Origin: Nitrospirales bacterium
Lineage (GTDB): Bacteria; Nitrospirota; Nitrospiria; Nitrospirales; UBA8639
DNA: 64,000 nt
Assembly: GCA_021604105.1 (NCBI GenBank)
Contig: BQIW01000008.1
Span: 1-64,000, forward strand
Direction: 5' to 3'
Under the pieces are notes generated by a model that was not told where the DNA came from, ran no database searches, and saw only the letters and a program-made list of their open reading frames with translations. Of the stretch, positions 1-8,711 are shown in pieces. Positions within the stretch are counted from its first letter, which is position 1, and every line of letters starts with the position of its first letter. Made by a program: the position numbers and the translations under genes.

Positions 1-106
1 CTTGGAACCAGGGTTCTTTCCAGTTCATTTTCGATAAAAACGCTGATACAAGCTGTAATAACTGTTCGGGCTTAATCTTTTGACACGATGACAAGGAGAT
101 CCCAGG

Positions 107-1237
107 ATGGCACGTTCGCCCAAAAGGACATCTGGCTCTAAGAAAATTCGTTACGCGGTGGTGGGGCTGGGCTATATCGCTCAAGTCGCCGTCCTTCCGG
201 CTTTCGCACATGCGAAAAACAACTCGCTCTTAGCAGCATTAATTTCCGATGATCCCAAAAAATTAAAGCAATTGGGAGGAAAATACGGCATCAACGGTCT
301 CTATTCATATGACCAATATGAAGAATGTCTGGAAAAAGAAGAAATTGATGCCGTGTATATTGCGCTACCCAACCATTTGCATTGCGAATATACCGTCAGA
401 GCTGCAAAAGCTGGCGTTCATGTCTTGTGTGAAAAGCCCATGGCTTTATCAGTCAGGGAATGTGAAACCATGATTCGCACCGCGGACCATTATGGTGTCA
501 AATTGATGATCGCCTACCGGCTTCATTTTGAAGAGGCCAATCTTCGAGCAATACAAATAGTTCAGTCAGGGAAAATCGGCAACCCCCGGTACTTTCATTC
601 CACCTTTAGTCTCCCGGTCAAAAATAAACAGAATATCCGGTTACGTGAATCAACCGGTGGAGGCACGCTGTGGGATATCGGTATTTATTGTCTGAATGCT
701 GCCAGGAATCTTTTCCATGCGGAACCGCTTGAGGTTTTTGCCAGTACGGCAGGGAAAGGGAACGATCGTTTCGACGAAGTGGAAGAAACGAGCGCGGTCA
801 TGCTCCGATTCCCTGATGATCGGTTGGCGACCTTTATTTGTAGTTTCGGGGCCGACGACGTATCCGAATTTCGGATTGTGGGGACAAAGGGACAATTGCG
901 GGTGACATCGGCCTACGAATATGTCGAACCCATTTCTCATTACCTGACGGTGAACGGGAAAGAGAAAAAGCAAACCTTTTCCAAACGTGATCAATTCGCT
1001 CCCCAGCTTTTAAAATTTTCGGATAGCATTTTAAACGACACGGTTCCTGAACCGGCAGGCGATGAGGGCCTCCATGATGTCCGCATCATTGAAGCGCTGT
1101 ATCGTTCAGCCCACAAAGGGCATCCAGTTTCGGTCAAAAGAGTCGAGCGCAAACGCCGTCCAACGCTTCGGCAAAACCTTCGCCGTCCGCCAGTTAAAAA
1201 GCCCAGACTTATCCACGCTCAAAGTCCGTCAGGATGA
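107..1237 (+). CDS. Gfo/Idh/MocA family NAD(P)-dependent oxidoreductase
   Basis: A 376-aa cytosolic oxidoreductase of the glucose-fructose oxidoreductase/inositol dehydrogenase family. The N-terminal Rossmann fold has the dinucleotide loop GLG at about residues 20-22 after a VVGLGYIA strand. The family EKP motif is at 109-111 (CEKPMA), where the Lys normally binds substrate and cofactor. The C-terminal alpha/beta domain includes a GGGTLWDIGIYC stretch typical of the family. The ATG at 107 follows an AAGGAG-like site (acaaggagatcccagg), which supports the start. The C-terminal tail is Arg/Lys-rich. It is first in a run of plus-strand genes with enzymes of sugar-acid and keto-acid metabolism, so a role in sugar or sugar-acid oxidation is likely. 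The substrate cannot be told from sequence. Confidence 0.9.
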   Translation: MARSPKRTSGSKKIRYAVVGLGYIAQVAVLPAFAHAKNNSLLAALISDDPKKLKQLGGKYGINGLYSYDQYEECLEKEEIDAVYIALPNHLHCEYTVRAAKAGVHVLCEKPMALSVRECETMIRTADHYGVKLMIAYRLHFEEANLRAIQIVQSGKIGNPRYFHSTFSLPVKNKQNIRLRESTGGGTLWDIGIYCLNAARNLFHAEPLEVFASTAGKGNDRFDEVEETSAVMLRFPDDRLATFICSFGADDVSEFRIVGTKGQLRVTSAYEYVEPISHYLTVNGKEKKQTFSKRDQFAPQLLKFSDSILNDTVPEPAGDEGLHDVRIIEALYRSAHKGHPVSVKRVERKRRPTLRQNLRRPPVKKPRLIHAQSPSG

Positions 1238-1294
1238 TGTTGTGTTTGAATTATTTTCATTCATTTTTTACAGGTAAAGGAAAGGAATTTCTGT

Positions 1295-1474
1295 ATGAAT
1301 GAACAATTGAACAACATTGATTTCCAGGCGTCACCTTCCTCCGGGAATAACGATCAGCCTTTGCCTTCTTATCTTCTGGAAGCTGCATTAGATAGGGAAT
1401 GGGAACGTCGCCATCGGCAAGGACAGATTGGAAAAGCTCAAGGAACATCACCAGAAGAGGGAATGAGTTCATGA
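1295..1474 (+). CDS. 59-aa small protein translationally coupled to the ASRT-like gene
   Basis: A short open frame starting MNEQLNNID and ending EEGMSS. It is acidic to mixed, with an Arg-rich EREWERRHRQ-like centre and no membrane segment or signal peptide. Its ATG lies 8 bases after a GGAAAGGAA purine run, a good ribosome site. Its TGA stop overlaps the ATG of the next gene (sequence tcATGA), a classical coupling arrangement. I recognise no family. The coupling suggests it is co-produced with the ASRT-like protein, perhaps as a partner. It could also be a leader-type frame. Confidence 0.55.
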   Translation: MNEQLNNIDFQASPSSGNNDQPLPSYLLEAALDREWERRHRQGQIGKAQGTSPEEGMSS

Positions 1475-1851
1475 ATCAACCAATGGGGGCCAAACGGTGG
1501 GCCATTCCGGAAGGATATATCCCTGCGGAAAGCCATGGACCTGCGCCGCAGATGACGAGTCATGAAACCGCATGCCTGCTCAATGTCTCCAACGATCCGG
1601 CGCATGTGGTTGTCACCATTTTTTATGCGGACCGTGAGCCGGCGGGACCATACCATATCACCGTACCTCCTCGTCGAACGAGTCATATTCGCTTTAATGA
1701 TTTGGAAAGCCCCGAATCCATCCCCAGGGATACAGATTTCGCCAGCTTGTTCGAGTCCGATGTGCCGATTGTGGTGCAACACACCAGACTTGATTCCCGG
1801 CAGGCCGAGAATGCTCTCCTGTCTACGATCGCCTATACGGACCATTCGTAA
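1471..1851 (+). CDS. Anabaena sensory rhodopsin transducer (ASRT) family protein
   Basis: A 126-aa soluble protein matching the ASRT/sensory rhodopsin transducer family over its whole length. Diagnostic stretches are WAIPEGYIP near residue 10, SHETACLLN near 30, YADREPAGPY near 52, a VPPRRTSHIRFNDL segment near 65, DTDFASL near 90, and the near-invariant QHTRLDSRQAENALLSTIAY tail. The Anabaena protein is a tetramer that binds the sensory rhodopsin and has been reported to bind DNA. No rhodopsin gene is in this window. The start at 1471 is chosen because it gives family length and overlaps the upstream stop; longer frames add unrelated residues. Its neighbours are sugar/acid enzymes, so here it may sense a metabolite or regulate the cluster. 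That role is inference. Confidence 0.88.
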   Translation: MNQPMGAKRWAIPEGYIPAESHGPAPQMTSHETACLLNVSNDPAHVVVTIFYADREPAGPYHITVPPRRTSHIRFNDLESPESIPRDTDFASLFESDVPIVVQHTRLDSRQAENALLSTIAYTDHS

Positions 1852-1917
1852 CGCATTCAATGTCGACGTACAGATTGCGTGCTTCACACTTGAGAAAACA
1901 AGAGAGGAACCCAAAAC

Positions 1918-3669
1918 ATGACAAAAACCGCCGCGGACGTGTTGATAGAGAAACTTCAAAATTGGGGCGTAGAAGTCATATTCGGTCTTCCCGGAGATGG
2001 CATCAATGGAATAATGGAAGCCCTGCGTCAACGAAAAGATACCATACGATTCATCCAGGTTCGCCATGAAGAATCCGCAGCCTGGATGGCGTGCGGATAT
2101 GCTAAATACACAGGAAAGCTTGGCGTGTGCCTGGCCACTTCAGGGCCTGGAGGGCTTCATCTTCTGAATGGGTTGTATGATGCCAAAATGGAGAAACAAC
2201 CGGTACTGGCCGTTACCGGTCATCATTTTCACGATTTGATCGATACCCATGCCCAGCAGGACGTGAATCTTACCAGAGTCTTTGAAGATGTCGTGGTCTA
2301 TAACACACGGGTGATGAGCGCAACGCATGTGGAGAATGTGGTCGACTTGGCCTGTCGGACCGCGTTGAGTTATCGCGGGGTGGCTCACATTAATTTTCCC
2401 GTCGATCTGCAGGAAACAAAAGCAGACAAAGGCTACTCCAAACGCAATATTCCCCACCATTCGATGGAAATCTTTTCACGTAGCGCGCGGTTACCCAACC
2501 AAGCCGATTTGCAACAGGCCGCCAACGTGTTGAATGAGGGAAAACGTATTGCCATCATGGCCGGGGCTGGAGCCCTGGAAGCCACCGATGAACTGGAACA
2601 AATTGCAGAATTGCTGGGAGCGCCTATTATTAAACCGTTATTGGGAAAAGCGTCGGTACCTGACGATAGTCCTTATACGACAGGGGGTATCGGATTGTTA
2701 GGAACCGCGCCCTCTCAGGAGGCCCTGGAGGATTGCGATACCCTGTTTCTCATAGGCACGTCCTTTCCCTATATGGAATTTTATCCGAAGCCCGGACAGG
2801 CCCGGGCTATCCAGATCGATCTGGATCCGGCGCGAATCGGACTCCGGTACCCGGTGGAAGTCGGCCTGGTTGGGGACTGCCGAAGAACGCTCCAAGAGTT
2901 ATTGCCGATGTTGCAACGGAACAGGCACCGGAAATTTCTGGAACGGGCACAAACGGCAATGGCCAAATGGCGGACACTGATGGAAGAACGTGGAACGCGA
3001 AAAGACAAACCTATGAAACCCCAAGTGGTGGCCTGGGAACTCGGCAAACGTCTTTCTGACCACGCCATCGTTTCCTGTGATTCGGGAACGATCACGACCT
3101 GGTGGGCCAGGCAAATCCCGGCCAAACGAGGGCAGAAGCACACGGTATCCGGCACTCTGGCATCGATGGCCTGCGGACTACCTTATGCGATTGCCGCCCA
3201 AATCGCCTATCCGGATCGTCAATGTATCGCCTTTGTAGGAGATGGGGGATTTTCAATGCTCATGGCTGAGTTCGCCACCTGTGTCAAATATCAATTGCCC
3301 GTGAAAGTGGTCGTTATCAAAAACAATACACTTGGCCAGATTAAATGGGAACAGATGGTGTTCCTGGGAAACCCCGAATACGGTTGCGAACTGCATCCCA
3401 TCGACTTTGCCCTCGTCGCCCAGGCATGCGGAGGAACAGGGCTGACCGTGGACGACCCTGCGGATTGCGGTTCCATCATCGATCAGGCCTTCCACACGCC
3501 GGGGCCGGTATTAATCCAAGCTATTGTCGATCCGTTTGAGCCTCCAATGCCGGCCAACATTACAATGGGCCAAGCCGCCAAATTTGCAGAATCGTTGGCA
3601 AGAGGCGAACCGAACCGGGTGAAAATTGCTATGACGGCCTTATCGGATCGGGTACGGGAACTCGTATAA
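1918..3669 (+). CDS. Thiamine-diphosphate-dependent enzyme (pyruvate oxidase/acetolactate synthase type)
   Basis: A 583-aa three-domain ThDP enzyme. The N-terminal PYR domain has FGLPGDGIN near residue 25 and the activating glutamate in RHEES at about 51. The central domain (about 190-340) is the FAD/Rossmann-like TPP_enzyme_M fold, with PLLGKASVPD and IQIDLDPARIG. The C-terminal PP domain has GDGGFSML near 441 followed by the Asn of VVIKNN, the Mg-ThDP motif. Length and layout fit pyruvate:quinone oxidoreductase (PoxB-like) or pyruvate oxidase more than acetolactate synthase, but substrate choice is uncertain. The reaction would be decarboxylation of a 2-keto acid, with electrons to quinone or oxygen if FAD is redox active. 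It lies 66 bases after the ASRT gene and is probably co-transcribed. Confidence 0.9.
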   Translation: MTKTAADVLIEKLQNWGVEVIFGLPGDGINGIMEALRQRKDTIRFIQVRHEESAAWMACGYAKYTGKLGVCLATSGPGGLHLLNGLYDAKMEKQPVLAVTGHHFHDLIDTHAQQDVNLTRVFEDVVVYNTRVMSATHVENVVDLACRTALSYRGVAHINFPVDLQETKADKGYSKRNIPHHSMEIFSRSARLPNQADLQQAANVLNEGKRIAIMAGAGALEATDELEQIAELLGAPIIKPLLGKASVPDDSPYTTGGIGLLGTAPSQEALEDCDTLFLIGTSFPYMEFYPKPGQARAIQIDLDPARIGLRYPVEVGLVGDCRRTLQELLPMLQRNRHRKFLERAQTAMAKWRTLMEERGTRKDKPMKPQVVAWELGKRLSDHAIVSCDSGTITTWWARQIPAKRGQKHTVSGTLASMACGLPYAIAAQIAYPDRQCIAFVGDGGFSMLMAEFATCVKYQLPVKVVVIKNNTLGQIKWEQMVFLGNPEYGCELHPIDFALVAQACGGTGLTVDDPADCGSIIDQAFHTPGPVLIQAIVDPFEPPMPANITMGQAAKFAESLARGEPNRVKIAMTALSDRVRELV

Positions 3670-4001
3670 CGGAATACTTGGAGAAAATCCTCCACTCAAT
3701 CTGGTGATGGGGACGTTATCTGTCCATCAATCGAAGGCACCGTCATGCATAATGGCGAAGAAGATTGCGATTGTCTGCCTATCGGTTATGTATCCAGCAT
3801 TCTCATAAATATAGGACTGAGAGCATGAAAACAACGAAGGCACAAAGATCATTATCCCTCAAGCGTACGATGACGGCGGTCATTTCTCTTGCGCACGAAT
3901 ATGGTGAACGAAAAAGAGAACACCGGGTTCACTGCGGATAGGGTGAGGCCGGTGAAAAGAGAGCGTTGGATTGGTCACAATGGTGAGAAAGAAATACCGA
4001 C
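3670..4001. other. Intergenic gap without a supported gene
   Basis: 332 bases between the ThDP enzyme and the enolase-superfamily gene. Two tiny plus-strand frames (27 aa from 3745 and 38 aa from 3825) touch in an ATGA overlap, but neither has a good ribosome site or a recognisable motif. I see no strong terminator. A promoter or leader for the downstream gene may lie here. Confidence 0.4.
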
Positions 4002-5105
4002 ATGGTCGCTCTGCCGCCGGCTGATACCAGGATCGATCGCTGTGAGGTCTCGGCGTATACCATTCCCACTGATATGTCTGAATCGGATGGGACGTATACC
4101 TGGGATTCTACAACGCTGGTGGTGGTGCAGATAGGAACGCGGGCCGGAACAGGATGGGGATATACCTATGCCGACCTCGCAACGGCCATATTGATTGAGA
4201 AGACCCTGTGTTCCGTGTTGAAAGATCATGACGCCATGTCTATTCCCGAATGTTGGATGACCATGAGACGGGCCATACGGAATATGGGGAGACCCGGCAT
4301 TGTTTCCATGGCCATCGCATCTGTGGATATGGCCTTATGGGATTTAAAGGCCAGGGTGCTGGATATTCCCCTGGTCAGGTTATTCGGACGCGCTCAGGCT
4401 GGGGTTCCAATCTATGGGAGTGGAGGATTCACCTCCTATACCGACCGACAGTTGGAGGAACAGTTGGGGACGTGGAGCGAACAGGGAATCTCGCAAGTGA
4501 AAATGAAAGTTGGACATCATCCAGAGCAGGATCTTCACAGAGTTCATGTGGCACGCAACGCCCTTCAATCCCGTACCCGCCTCTTTGTCGATGCCAATGG
4601 AGCCTATTCAGTGAAACAGGCCCAATGGTTTGCCGAACGATTTGCGGAATCCGGTGTAGACTGGTTTGAAGAACCGGTGTCCTCAGATAACCTTTCCGGT
4701 CTCAACACCATTAAAGAGCATGCGCCGGCATCCATGGAGATCGCGGCAGGAGAATATGGATATGATTTGCCGTATTTTCAAAGAATGTTGGATGCGCAAT
4801 GCGTGGATGTCCTGCAGGCCGATGCGTCGCGTTGCGGTATCACCGGGTTTTTGCAGGTCGGGACATTATGTGAAGTCCGGTCTATTCCGCTTTCGGCTCA
4901 TTGTGCGCCGTCTCTTCACCTCCATCCGGCCTGTGCGCTCCATCCTTTGCGGCACATCGAATATTTTCACGATCATGTCAGAATAGAAGAAATGCTGTTC
5001 GACGGCGCCCCGACTCCGATTAACGGCAGACTCTATCCTGATATGAGTCGTCCCGGACATGGCTTGGAATTTAAACGGGCGGATGCCGCTCAATTTGCTC
5101 TCTGA
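4002..5105 (+). CDS. Enolase-superfamily enzyme, mandelate racemase/muconate lactonizing type
   Basis: A 367-aa enzyme with an N-terminal capping domain and a C-terminal (beta/alpha)7 barrel. All the superfamily catalytic positions are visible. The Lys-x-Lys motif VKMKVG is near 165-167. The three Mg ligands are Asp in FVDANG (about 197), Glu in WFEEP (about 222) and Glu in AAGE (about 247). The barrel C-terminus has His in SAHCAPS (about 300). A KxK plus His-type acid/base pair suggests racemase, epimerase or acid-sugar dehydratase activity through proton abstraction next to a carboxylate. The ribosome site before 4002 is weak, but the frame fits family length. In context it probably acts on a sugar acid whose product feeds the neighbouring oxidoreductases. 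Confidence 0.88.
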   Translation: MVALPPADTRIDRCEVSAYTIPTDMSESDGTYTWDSTTLVVVQIGTRAGTGWGYTYADLATAILIEKTLCSVLKDHDAMSIPECWMTMRRAIRNMGRPGIVSMAIASVDMALWDLKARVLDIPLVRLFGRAQAGVPIYGSGGFTSYTDRQLEEQLGTWSEQGISQVKMKVGHHPEQDLHRVHVARNALQSRTRLFVDANGAYSVKQAQWFAERFAESGVDWFEEPVSSDNLSGLNTIKEHAPASMEIAAGEYGYDLPYFQRMLDAQCVDVLQADASRCGITGFLQVGTLCEVRSIPLSAHCAPSLHLHPACALHPLRHIEYFHDHVRIEEMLFDGAPTPINGRLYPDMSRPGHGLEFKRADAAQFAL

Positions 5106-5182
5106 ACCTTGCGGTGAGTGGCTTCGGAAGAAAAATCCCTTACGGAATTTTGTAAGGTGCAACAGATAAGGACAAAAACTTC

Positions 5183-8128
5183 ATGTGGACTAAAGCACTG
5201 CCCATTCTGAATAACCCTCCGGTCAATAAGAACCGACAGGAGGATTTCGCCTATCAGGAGATTTCAGGAGAGTTGGCTTCTCATCTTCAGACCTCCATTG
5301 AAGGAGAAGTGCGTTTCGATGAAGGAAGCCGGGCGTTATATGCGACTGACGGATCGAATTACCGTCAAGTGCCCGTCGGGGTAGTCATTCCCAAAACCGT
5401 GGAAGATGTGATCACGACGATGGCCGTATGTCACCGGCATGGAGTCCCGGTTCTCTCACGCGGCGGAGGAACCAGTCTGGCCGGCCAATGCTGTAATGTG
5501 GCCGTCGTCATGGATATGTCGAAATATCTCCATTCCATTATGGAATTGGATCCCGCGTCCCGGCGTGCGCGCGTGCAACCGGGTGTCGTGCTCGATGTGC
5601 TGCGCAACAGAGCGGAACAGCATCATTTAACATTTGCGCCTGATCCGTCCACACACGATCACTGCACACTCGGTGGGATGATCGGCAACAATTCCTGCGG
5701 AGTGCATGCCCTGATGGGCGGAAAAACAGTGGATAACATCGAGGAAATGGAAATTCTCACTTATGATGGATTGCGGATGCGCGTGGGCAAAACCAGTGAA
5801 GAGGACCTCCACCACATTATCCGGCGGGGAGGCCGACGCGGTGACATCTATGCCAGGCTCCAATCCATTCGAGATCAATACGCTTCGCTCATACGATCCC
5901 GCTATCCTGACATTCCCAGGAGAGTGTCGGGATACAATCTTGACCAACTACTCCCCGAACATGATTTCAATATCGCTCGAGCGCTGGTCGGGACCGAGGG
6001 AACCTGTGTGACCGTGTTGGAGGCAACGGTCGGACTCGTCAAGAGTCCACCATGGCGGACACTCATTGTCCTTGGATATCGGGACATCTATCAAGCCGGA
6101 GACCATTTGATGGACATCCTGGCGCATCAACCGATCGGATTGGAAGGGCTGGACGATATGCTCGTGGGGGATATGACCAAAAACCATTTGCATGTTGATA
6201 ACCTGTCCTTGCTTCCGGAGGGCCGGGGATGGCTGCTTGTCGAATTTGGCGGAGACACCCAGCAAGAAGCGGATGACCGGGCAAGGGAGCTCATGGAGGA
6301 ACTTGGCAAGCAATCCCAAGCCCCGGCCATGAAACGCTATGATAATAAAGCTCAGGAACAATACGTGTGGAAGATTCGCAAATCGGGTCTCGCAGCCACG
6401 GCTCGAGTGCCGGGCGGTGATGACAGTTGGACCGGATGGGAGGATTCGGCCGTCGCACCGAAGGACGTGGGAAATTATCTCCGGGATCTTCGCGAGCTGA
6501 TGAAGGCGCACGGGTATCAGTGTGCGCTGTATGGCCATTTTGGTCAGGGATGCATTCATACCCGCATTAATTTCGACTTAAAAACGCGGGCGGGAATTGA
6601 CACATACCGCAATTTCATCGAAGAAGCCTCCGATCTGGTGATGCGGTATCACGGGTCCTTTTCAGGTGAACACGGAGATGGACAGTCCCGTGGGGAATTA
6701 CTCCCGAAGATGTTCGGCCAGGAACTCATGCATGCGTTTCGTGAATTTAAACAGGCCTGGGATCCCGATGGGAAAATGAATCCGGGAAAAGTCATTAATG
6801 CCCATCCTCTTGATCACAATCTGCGGTTGGGAACATCCTATAATCCCCCACAACTCAACACTCATTTTCAATTTACGGATGACAGGGGGAGTTTTCCACG
6901 GGCCACGTTACGCTGTGTCGGCGTGGGAGATTGCCGGAATATGGAAGGCGGAACAATGTGCCCCAGTTATCGAGTGACGCGGGAGGAGCAACATTCCACT
7001 CGCGGACGGGCACGCCTGCTGTTCGAAATGTTACAAGGCGATCCCTTGCAACATGGCTGGCGAAACGAAGCGGTCAAAGAAGCATTGGATCTGTGCCTGG
7101 CCTGCAAAGGCTGTCTTAGCGATTGCCCGGTGAATGTGGATATGGCTACCTATAAAGCGGAATTCCTCTCTCACTACTATAAAGGCCGTCCCCGGCCCCG
7201 CGCTGCTTTTTCCATGGGACTCATTTACTGGTGGTCGAGGCTCGCCTCCACCATGCCAGGGGTGGTGAATGCCGTGACCCATGCCCCGATTCTAGGGACT
7301 CTGGTGAAAAAAATTGGTGGCATTGCTCCTCAACGGGTCATGCCCCGTTATGCCATGGAATCCTTTGCGGCCTGGTTTCATAAGCGGCCTGCTTCTTATT
7401 CCAAGGGGGCCAAAGTAGTGTTATGGCCAGACACCTTTAATAATTATTTTTTCCCACACACACTGAAAGCGGCTGTAGAGGTGTTGGAGAAAATGGGTTT
7501 TGCGGTCACCATCCCCGCACGGCCTCTCTGTTGCGGACGTCCTTTATATGATTTCGGCATGTTGAAAACCGCTAAACTCCTGCTGCGTCAAATCATAGAT
7601 TCCCTGGAGAAAGATATCGCCGACGGCATCCCCATCATTGGCCTTGAACCCAGTTGTGTGGCGGTCTTTCGCGACGAACTTCTCAAATTGTTTCCCAATG
7701 ATGAACAGGCGAAACGGCTGGCCGGATTAACGTGTACGCTTGGAGAATTTCTTGATAAACAGGCAGGACCCATTGCCTGGCCGCAACTCCATGAACGAGC
7801 CATTGTGCATGGTCATTGTCATCAAAAAGCTGTCATGGGGATGAATAGTGAAATGAAAATTTTACAGAACATCGGATTAGATTGCACACTTCTTGATTCC
7901 GGATGCTGCGGCATGGCGGGGTCATTCGGCTTTAAAGAAGAGCATTACGGGATTTCACTGTCTATTGGAGAACAAATTCTTCTTCCGAAGATTCGGGAAG
8001 CGGCGGCACAACGTGAATTAGTCGTTGCCGATGGATTCAGTTGTCGCGAACAAATCGTGCAAACGACCGGCCGGGACGCGCTCCATACGGCCGAAGTCCT
8101 TCAAAGAGCGATGAACGGTGCTGAATAG
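5183..8128 (+). CDS. FAD/Fe-S oxidoreductase, D-lactate/glycolate dehydrogenase type (GlcD-GlpC fusion)
   Basis: A 981-aa fusion. An N-terminal FAD-binding (PCMH) domain holds RGGGTSLAGQ near 92-100. The FAD-linked oxidase C-terminal domain follows (about 270-540, with GHFGQGCIH and SGEHGDGQSRGE). Two ferredoxin-type Cys motifs come next (CVGVGDC...MCP near 577-593 and CLACKGCLSDCP near 638-650). Then two cysteine-rich CCG domains contain LCCGRP near 783 and SGCCGMAGSFG near 907. This is the layout of membrane-peripheral D-lactate or 2-hydroxyacid dehydrogenases that pass electrons through Fe-S centres toward quinone or cytochrome. It ends the cluster that begins with the Gfo/Idh gene. With the ThDP enzyme it could form a route in which a 2-hydroxy acid is oxidised to a keto acid and then decarboxylated. 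Confidence 0.92.
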   Translation: MWTKALPILNNPPVNKNRQEDFAYQEISGELASHLQTSIEGEVRFDEGSRALYATDGSNYRQVPVGVVIPKTVEDVITTMAVCHRHGVPVLSRGGGTSLAGQCCNVAVVMDMSKYLHSIMELDPASRRARVQPGVVLDVLRNRAEQHHLTFAPDPSTHDHCTLGGMIGNNSCGVHALMGGKTVDNIEEMEILTYDGLRMRVGKTSEEDLHHIIRRGGRRGDIYARLQSIRDQYASLIRSRYPDIPRRVSGYNLDQLLPEHDFNIARALVGTEGTCVTVLEATVGLVKSPPWRTLIVLGYRDIYQAGDHLMDILAHQPIGLEGLDDMLVGDMTKNHLHVDNLSLLPEGRGWLLVEFGGDTQQEADDRARELMEELGKQSQAPAMKRYDNKAQEQYVWKIRKSGLAATARVPGGDDSWTGWEDSAVAPKDVGNYLRDLRELMKAHGYQCALYGHFGQGCIHTRINFDLKTRAGIDTYRNFIEEASDLVMRYHGSFSGEHGDGQSRGELLPKMFGQELMHAFREFKQAWDPDGKMNPGKVINAHPLDHNLRLGTSYNPPQLNTHFQFTDDRGSFPRATLRCVGVGDCRNMEGGTMCPSYRVTREEQHSTRGRARLLFEMLQGDPLQHGWRNEAVKEALDLCLACKGCLSDCPVNVDMATYKAEFLSHYYKGRPRPRAAFSMGLIYWWSRLASTMPGVVNAVTHAPILGTLVKKIGGIAPQRVMPRYAMESFAAWFHKRPASYSKGAKVVLWPDTFNNYFFPHTLKAAVEVLEKMGFAVTIPARPLCCGRPLYDFGMLKTAKLLLRQIIDSLEKDIADGIPIIGLEPSCVAVFRDELLKLFPNDEQAKRLAGLTCTLGEFLDKQAGPIAWPQLHERAIVHGHCHQKAVMGMNSEMKILQNIGLDCTLLDSGCCGMAGSFGFKEEHYGISLSIGEQILLPKIREAAAQRELVVADGFSCREQIVQTTGRDALHTAEVLQRAMNGAE

Positions 8129-8193
8129 GGGTGCCTGACGCTTCTCCTACGAAAGGCCGGGCAGAGGAACCCGTGACGGAAGTTTTTTCATAA

Positions 8194-8212
8194 AGCCGGC
8201 TCCTTGCCGGCT
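8194..8212 (+). promoter_or_regulatory. Small hairpin in the 5' leader of the DUF1328-like gene
   Basis: A perfect 7-bp inverted repeat, AGCCGGC-TCCTT-GCCGGCT, ends 4 bases before the AAAGGAGG ribosome site of the gene at 8228. No T-run follows it. It could be a weak terminator for the large upstream gene or a structure affecting initiation. Only the repeat itself is directly seen. Confidence 0.4.
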
Positions 8213-8227
8213 AGAAAAGGAGGTCCT

Positions 8228-8431
8228 ATGCTCACCATCGGCTTTACATTACTCATCATTGCCGGAATTTGTGCGGTTATTGGATTTGGAGTCTTTTCGA
8301 CCCCTGTCGTGGGACCGGCACGTGTGGCCTTTTATTTTCTGTTCATTCTGTCCCTCGCGACGATCTTCTATGGAGTGGTTCAAACAGAAATGCATGTCGA
8401 TCCACGGGTCCCGACGCAAGAACGGAACTAA
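8228..8431 (+). CDS. Small two-helix membrane protein, DUF1328-like
   Basis: A 67-aa protein with two hydrophobic helices (about residues 3-22 and 29-50) separated by a Gly/Pro loop, then a short polar tail. The pattern MLTIGFTLLIIAG...GFGVFSTP...AFYFLFILSL resembles DUF1328/YtjA small inner-membrane proteins, which are widespread and poorly characterised. The ATG at 8228 follows an AAAGGAGGTCCT site with ideal spacing, so longer upstream starts are rejected. A clearer DUF1328 member lies at 36596-36760. The tail of about 15 residues (MHVDPRVPTQERN) is not typical of the family. Confidence 0.7.
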   Translation: MLTIGFTLLIIAGICAVIGFGVFSTPVVGPARVAFYFLFILSLATIFYGVVQTEMHVDPRVPTQERN

Positions 8432-8513
8432 TCGCACCGGAAGAAAACAGAGAATGGAAGGATCCTCATCCTGATTCATGAAAAATTCGGATGCGGGAGA
8501 ACATCGCTTCGTG

Positions 8514-8711
8514 TTAAAGAAGCTTTGACCAGAACACCACCACACTATTCCCTCCCAGCTTCGGCCCATGGCGATCACGGTATATGCCAAAGTTATAACT
8601 ATAATTAATTTCTATTTGTGAACCCCATGGAGCCCCGCTGACAATTCCACCTCCCACGGCCGGCAGCATATCTACCTGATAGCGAAGAGAACCGTTACCG
8701 TTGAAACGGGC
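8514..8711 (-). pseudogene. Detached C-terminal strands of the outer-membrane barrel gene
   Basis: On the minus strand the frame of the gene ending at 8712 stays open for 65 more codons after its TGA, to a TAA at 8514-8516. The encoded stretch begins ARFNGNGSLRYQ, has alternating hydrophobic/polar residues (QIEINYSYNFGIY), and ends VVVFWSKLL, which looks like final barrel strands. No independent start with a ribosome site is evident. This is best read as the 3' end of the interrupted barrel gene. Confidence 0.7.

Noticed and set aside
3825-3941. 38-codon frame MKTTKAQRS... between the ThDP and enolase-superfamily genes
   Set aside because: Weak ribosome site, no recognisable motif, and short; only its ATGA overlap with an equally weak frame is notable.
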